Part shown: positions 60,277 through 64,000 of the stretch, piece by piece | How the letters are laid out: each line of letters opens with the position of its first letter | Numbering within the stretch: the first letter of the stretch is position 1 | NCBI GenBank assembly: GCA_021789895.1 | Contig: JAJYIU010000001.1 | Span: forward strand, 124,001 to 188,000 | From: Acidobacteriota bacterium | GTDB lineage: Bacteria > Acidobacteriota > Terriglobia > Terriglobales > SCQP01 | DNA length: 64,000 nucleotides | Reading direction: 5' to 3' | The notes under the pieces: generated by a model | What the model saw: the letters and a program-made list of their open reading frames with translations, nothing else | What the model was told of the DNA's origin: nothing | Database searches by the model: none | Position numbers and translations under genes: made by a program

Positions 60277-62403
60277 CTAGGCCAGATGCAGCAGGCCCAG
60301 GATGCGGTCAATCAGCCAAATGCCGGGAAACGGCACGAGAATGCCGCCCAGGCCGAAGAGCAACAGGTTGCGGCGCAGCAGGGTGGCCGCGCTCTGCGGT
60401 TTGTAGCGCACGCCGCGCAGGGCCAGCGGAACCAGGGCGATGATGATCAACGCGTTGAAGATGACGGCCGCCAGCACTGCGCTGGCGGGCGAATGCAGGC
60501 GCATGATATTGAGCGCGCCGAGCGCGGGATAGGTGGCGGCAAACATCGCCGGGATGATGGCGAAATATTTGGCAATGTCGTTGGCGATGGAAAAGGTGGT
60601 GAGCGCGCCGCGGGTGATCAGCAGTTGCTTGCCGATGGCGACCACCTCCAGCAGCTTGGTGGGATTGCTGTCCAGGTCCACCATGTTACCGGCCTCCTTG
60701 GCGGCCATAGTGCCGGTATTCATGGCCACGCCGACATCCGCCTGGGCCAGCGCCGGGGCATCGTTGGTGCCATCGCCGGTCATAGCGACCAGGCGGCCGA
60801 GCCGCTGCTCATTTTTGATGTACTCCAACTTGTCCTTGGGCGTGGCCTGGGCGAGGAAATCGTCCACCCCGGCTTCGTTGGCAATGGCGGCGGCGGTGAG
60901 GGGATTATCGCCGGTGATCATCACCGAGCGGATGCCCATCGCACGCAGTTGCTCCAGGCGCTGGCGCATGCCGCCCTTGACGATATCTTTCAAGTGCACC
61001 ACGCCCAGCACCCGCCGGCCGTCGGCCACCGCCAGCGGCGTGCCGCCGTGGCGGGAGATGCGGTCGGAGAGTTCCATCAATCGCGGCGGCGCCTCGCCTC
61101 CCTGCTCCCGGACGAAATTGGCGATCGCCTCAGTGGCGCCCTTGCGCAGCTTGCGCGCGCGCCAATCGACGCCGCTCATGCGGGTGTAGGCGGAAAAGGC
61201 GATGAACTCGGCCTCGTGCTGGGGAATTTCCCGTCCGCGCAAGCCGTATTGGTTCTTAGCGAGCACGACGATGGAGCGGCCTTCGGGGGTTTCATCGGCC
61301 AGGCTGGAAAGCTGCGCCGCGTCCGCCAACTCGGCCGCGCTGACGTCTTCGACCGGCAGGAATTCTACCGCCTGGCGGTTGCCCAGCGTGATCGTGCCCG
61401 TCTTATCGAGCAACAGCGTGGTGACATCGCCGGAAGCTTCGACCGCCTTGCCGCTCATGGCGAGCACATTATGTTGCATGACGCGGTCCATGCCGGCGAT
61501 GCCGATGGCCGAGAGCAGCCCGCCGATGGTGGTGGGAATGAGGCAAACCAGCAGCGACACCAGCACCGCCACGGTGGGGATATGGCCGGCCTGGGCCGCG
61601 ATTACGGCGTAAGCCGAGTAAGGCTGCAGCGTCACCACGGCCAGGAGAAATATGATGGTCAGCCCGGCGATGAGGATATTGAGCGCAATCTCGTTGGGCG
61701 TCTTCTGCCGCTGCGCGCCCTCGACCAGGGCGATCATCCGGTCCAGGAAAGACTCGCCGGGGTTGGAGCTGATGCGAATGCGGATCTGATCGGAGAGGAT
61801 GCGGGTGCCCCCGGTCACGGCGCTGCGGTCGCCGCCGGATTCCCGGATGACCGGCGCGCTCTCGCCTGTGATCACCGACTCATCCACGCTGGCGATGCCA
61901 TCCATCACCTCGCCGTCGCCGGGAATGACTTCCCCGGCCTCGACCAGGACCACGTCACCGGCGCGCAGCCGCGACGAGGCGACCAGCTCGATGCGATCGC
62001 CCTCGACCACCCGCCGCGCCTGGGTTTCGGTTTTGGTCTTACGCAGGGTGTCGGCCTGGGCCTTGCCGCGGGCCTCGGCCATCGCCTCGGCGAAGTTGGC
62101 GAACAGCACCGTGAACCAGAGCCACAGCGCGATTTGGAACTCGAAGCCGATGCCCCGCGCATGGCGGAACAGATCGCGGAACAGGAGCACGGTGACCAGG
62201 GCGGAAACCACCTCGCAGACAAACATCACCGGGTTTTTCATCAAGCTGCGAGGGCGCAACTTGACGAAACTTTCGCGCAGCGCGCGTTTCACTATCGGCG
62301 GATCGAACAGCGGCCGAGAACGCGCGCCCTTTTGCGGCAACAGGCTGGTGGCGTCGTCCGCGGGCGGGAGCGAAGCCGGCGCCGGCCGATGGGTCATAGA
62401 CAT
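60277..62403 (-). CDS. kdpB: Potassium-transporting P-type ATPase KdpB subunit
   Basis: 708 residues, the catalytic subunit of high-affinity K+ uptake. The phosphorylation motif DKTGT is at residues 333-337, TGES at 179-182, the hinge [20 protein letters not shown] is complete, and the pore-helix [19 protein letters not shown] is present. It begins 19 bp after kdpA. Length and order kdpA-B-C are normal. Confidence 0.97.
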   Translation of the reverse strand: MSMTHRPAPASLPPADDATSLLPQKGARSRPLFDPPIVKRALRESFVKLRPRSLMKNPVMFVCEVVSALVTVLLFRDLFRHARGIGFEFQIALWLWFTVLFANFAEAMAEARGKAQADTLRKTKTETQARRVVEGDRIELVASSRLRAGDVVLVEAGEVIPGDGEVMDGIASVDESVITGESAPVIRESGGDRSAVTGGTRILSDQIRIRISSNPGESFLDRMIALVEGAQRQKTPNEIALNILIAGLTIIFLLAVVTLQPYSAYAVIAAQAGHIPTVAVLVSLLVCLIPTTIGGLLSAIGIAGMDRVMQHNVLAMSGKAVEASGDVTTLLLDKTGTITLGNRQAVEFLPVEDVSAAELADAAQLSSLADETPEGRSIVVLAKNQYGLRGREIPQHEAEFIAFSAYTRMSGVDWRARKLRKGATEAIANFVREQGGEAPPRLMELSDRISRHGGTPLAVADGRRVLGVVHLKDIVKGGMRQRLEQLRAMGIRSVMITGDNPLTAAAIANEAGVDDFLAQATPKDKLEYIKNEQRLGRLVAMTGDGTNDAPALAQADVGVAMNTGTMAAKEAGNMVDLDSNPTKLLEVVAIGKQLLITRGALTTFSIANDIAKYFAIIPAMFAATYPALGALNIMRLHSPASAVLAAVIFNALIIIALVPLALRGVRYKPQSAATLLRRNLLLFGLGGILVPFPGIWLIDRILGLLHLA

Positions 62404-62422
62404 GATTCCGCTCCCGGAAGGG

Positions 62423-64000
62423 TCAAAACAGCCTGCCTTGCCGCATGAGGAAATGCTCGACGATCGGGCCCAGCGAATCGGCGGGGAAGAAGGTCAGCGC
62501 GGCGACGATCACGATGGTTCCGATCAGCAGGCCCACGAACAAGCCACCATGGGTGGGCAAGGTGCCGCTGGTTGCGGGCACCCGTTTTTTGGCGGCGAGG
62601 CTGCCAGCGATCGCCAGGGCTGGAATGATGAACAGGAAGCGGCCAATTAACATACAAAGGCCGCCGGCGAAATTGAGCCAGGGGGTATTGCCGTTTATGC
62701 CGGCAAAGGCGCTACCGTTGTTTTCCGACTGGCTGGTGAAGAGGTAAAGCAGCTCGCTGAAGCCGTGCGGCCCGGCGTTATTGAAATTCGCGGTGATGGG
62801 CCCCGGCGGGTTCCAGTAGCCGTGCGCATGAAAGGGCAGTTCGAGGCTTAACGCCGGAAAGACCAGGATGATTACGGCGGTCACCAGCACGGCGATCATC
62901 GCCATCTTGACTTCTTTCTTCTCGATTTTCTTACCTAGATACTCGGGGGTGCGGCCCACCATCAAGCCGGCGATAAATACCCCCAGAATCGCGTAAATCA
63001 GGATGCCGTACAGGCCGGAACCCACGCCGCCGAAGACGACTTCGTCCGTCTGCATGTTGAACAGAGGCACCAGCCCGCCCAGCGGGGTGTAGCTGTCGAG
63101 CATGCTGTTCACGCTGCCATTGCTGGCGTCGGTGGTGGCGCCGGCCCAGAGCGCGGAGGCGGCGATGCCAAACCGCACCTCCTTGCCTTCCATGTTCCCG
63201 CCCGGCTGCAGAGCGGAATGCCGGGTGGCGATGCCCAAGCGCGCCAGATTCGGATTTCCGCGCTGCTCCGCCGCATAGCCCACGAAGAAGAAGACCGCCA
63301 TCAAAATCGCCATCGCCGCTAAAAGCGCCCATCCCTGGCGCGTGTCCCCCACCATGCGGCCGAAGGTATAGCAGAGCGCGGCGGAGAGGACGAGAATGGA
63401 GAACAGTTCGGCGAAGTTGGACAGCGGCGTCGGGTTCTCAAAGGGATGGGCGGAATTGGCGTTGAAAAATCCGCCGCCGTTCGTGCCGTCCATCTTGATG
63501 GCTTCCTGCGAGGCCACCGGCCCCACCGCAATTATCTGCGCCCGGCCCTCCAGGGTGGTGGCGTGCACATCGGGGCGCAGGGTCTGCGGAACGCCCTGCC
63601 AGCATAGAAACAGCGCGAAGATCAACGACAACGGCAGCATGATGTAAACGGTGCCGCGGGTCAGGTCAACCCAGAAGTTGCCGATGGTGTTGACCTGTTT
63701 GCGGGCAAAGCCGCGGATCATGGCAATCGCCACCGCGATGCCGGCCGCCGCCGAAACGAAGTTCTGCACCGTCAACGCCGCCATCTGCACGAAGTAGCCG
63801 AGGGTCTGCTCGCCGCCGTAATTCTGCCAATTGGTATTGGTCATAAAGCTAATGGCGGTATTAAAGGCCAGCGGCGGCGTCACTTGGGTGGCGTTGGCAG
63901 GCGCGTGCGCGGTCCCGAAGCGCATCGGGTTCAGCGGCAGCCATGCCTGCAGCCGCTGGAGCAAATAGACGAACAGAAAACTCACCAGGCTGAAGGCCAG
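62423..64000 (-). CDS. kdpA: Potassium-transporting ATPase KdpA subunit, 5' end cut by the window
   Basis: The C-terminal ~525 residues of the K+-channel-like subunit; the frame stays open past 64000. It has the pore-loop motifs [17 protein letters not shown] and [20 protein letters not shown]. Later [13 protein letters not shown] and [20 protein letters not shown] mark the remaining pore loops. First visible gene of a kdpA-B-C-small-KdpD-KdpD operon read leftward. Confidence 0.95.
   Translation of the reverse strand: MAFSLVSFLFVYLLQRLQAWLPLNPMRFGTAHAPANATQVTPPLAFNTAISFMTNTNWQNYGGEQTLGYFVQMAALTVQNFVSAAAGIAVAIAMIRGFARKQVNTIGNFWVDLTRGTVYIMLPLSLIFALFLCWQGVPQTLRPDVHATTLEGRAQIIAVGPVASQEAIKMDGTNGGGFFNANSAHPFENPTPLSNFAELFSILVLSAALCYTFGRMVGDTRQGWALLAAMAILMAVFFFVGYAAEQRGNPNLARLGIATRHSALQPGGNMEGKEVRFGIAASALWAGATTDASNGSVNSMLDSYTPLGGLVPLFNMQTDEVVFGGVGSGLYGILIYAILGVFIAGLMVGRTPEYLGKKIEKKEVKMAMIAVLVTAVIILVFPALSLELPFHAHGYWNPPGPITANFNNAGPHGFSELLYLFTSQSENNGSAFAGINGNTPWLNFAGGLCMLIGRFLFIIPALAIAGSLAAKKRVPATSGTLPTHGGLFVGLLIGTIVIVAALTFFPADSLGPIVEHFLMRQGRLF

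Overview
The window is GC-rich DNA from what is most likely a soil Acidobacteriota (Terriglobia-type) bacterium. That assignment is an inference from gene content: two large TonB-dependent outer-membrane receptors with an N-terminal carboxypeptidase-regulatory domain, two tandem VWFA-related acidobacterial proteins, a CRTAC1 (FG-GAP/UnbV) protein, a PadR regulator next to an orphan MacB-like permease of the acidobacterial duplicated type, and many secreted glycosidases with Tat or Sec signals.

Layout, left to right. (1) 1-2.2 kb: the end of an ion-channel-like gene, then an arsenic operon read leftward (arsC, acr3, small ATGA-coupled protein) with a strong promoter and an inverted repeat inside its spacer. 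(2) 2.4-8.7 kb: OprB-type porin, cytochrome c, MscS channel, GH28 with a small membrane protein, and a secreted SMP-30/gluconolactonase. (3) 9-24 kb: TonB-dependent receptor with a perfect terminator, two TPR proteins, CRTAC1, two tandem VWFA-like proteins, and a penicillin-acylase-family hydrolase. (4) 24-28 kb: GNAT, a secreted unknown, isoaspartyl peptidase and glmU. (5) 28-36 kb: pectin/rhamnogalacturonan block: one GH28 facing a three-gene operon (GH106, GH28, alpha/alpha-barrel hydrolase). (6) 36-41 kb: dicarboxylate/amino-acid symporter, thrC, korB/korA. (7) 41.5-52.3 kb: a sugar-acid locus: glycerate kinase, an unassigned ~991-aa glycosidase-like protein, a second TonB receptor, a LacI regulator and an ExuT-like MFS transporter. 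Two LacI-type palindromes sit at the glycosidase and receptor promoters. (8) 52.4-57.1 kb: tRNA-His followed by a ~290-bp direct repeat (tRNA 3' half plus integrase remnant) that flanks a PadR + permease cargo, i.e. a decayed integrative element. (9) 57.1-64 kb: a leftward kdp operon (kdpA partial, kdpB, kdpC, a small membrane protein, then two consecutive KdpD-like sensors that both lack a histidine kinase).

How the genes may work together (inference): porin and TonB receptors import plant-polysaccharide fragments, secreted GH28/GH106/unknown GH enzymes release galacturonate, rhamnose or glucuronate, SMP-30 opens lactones, and the LacI-controlled locus imports and channels the acids through an MFS permease and glycerate kinase. 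The most interesting points are the LacI regulon with its unassigned glycosidase, the paired kinase-less KdpD proteins, the tRNA-His element, and a LacI gene with no canonical in-frame start codon.
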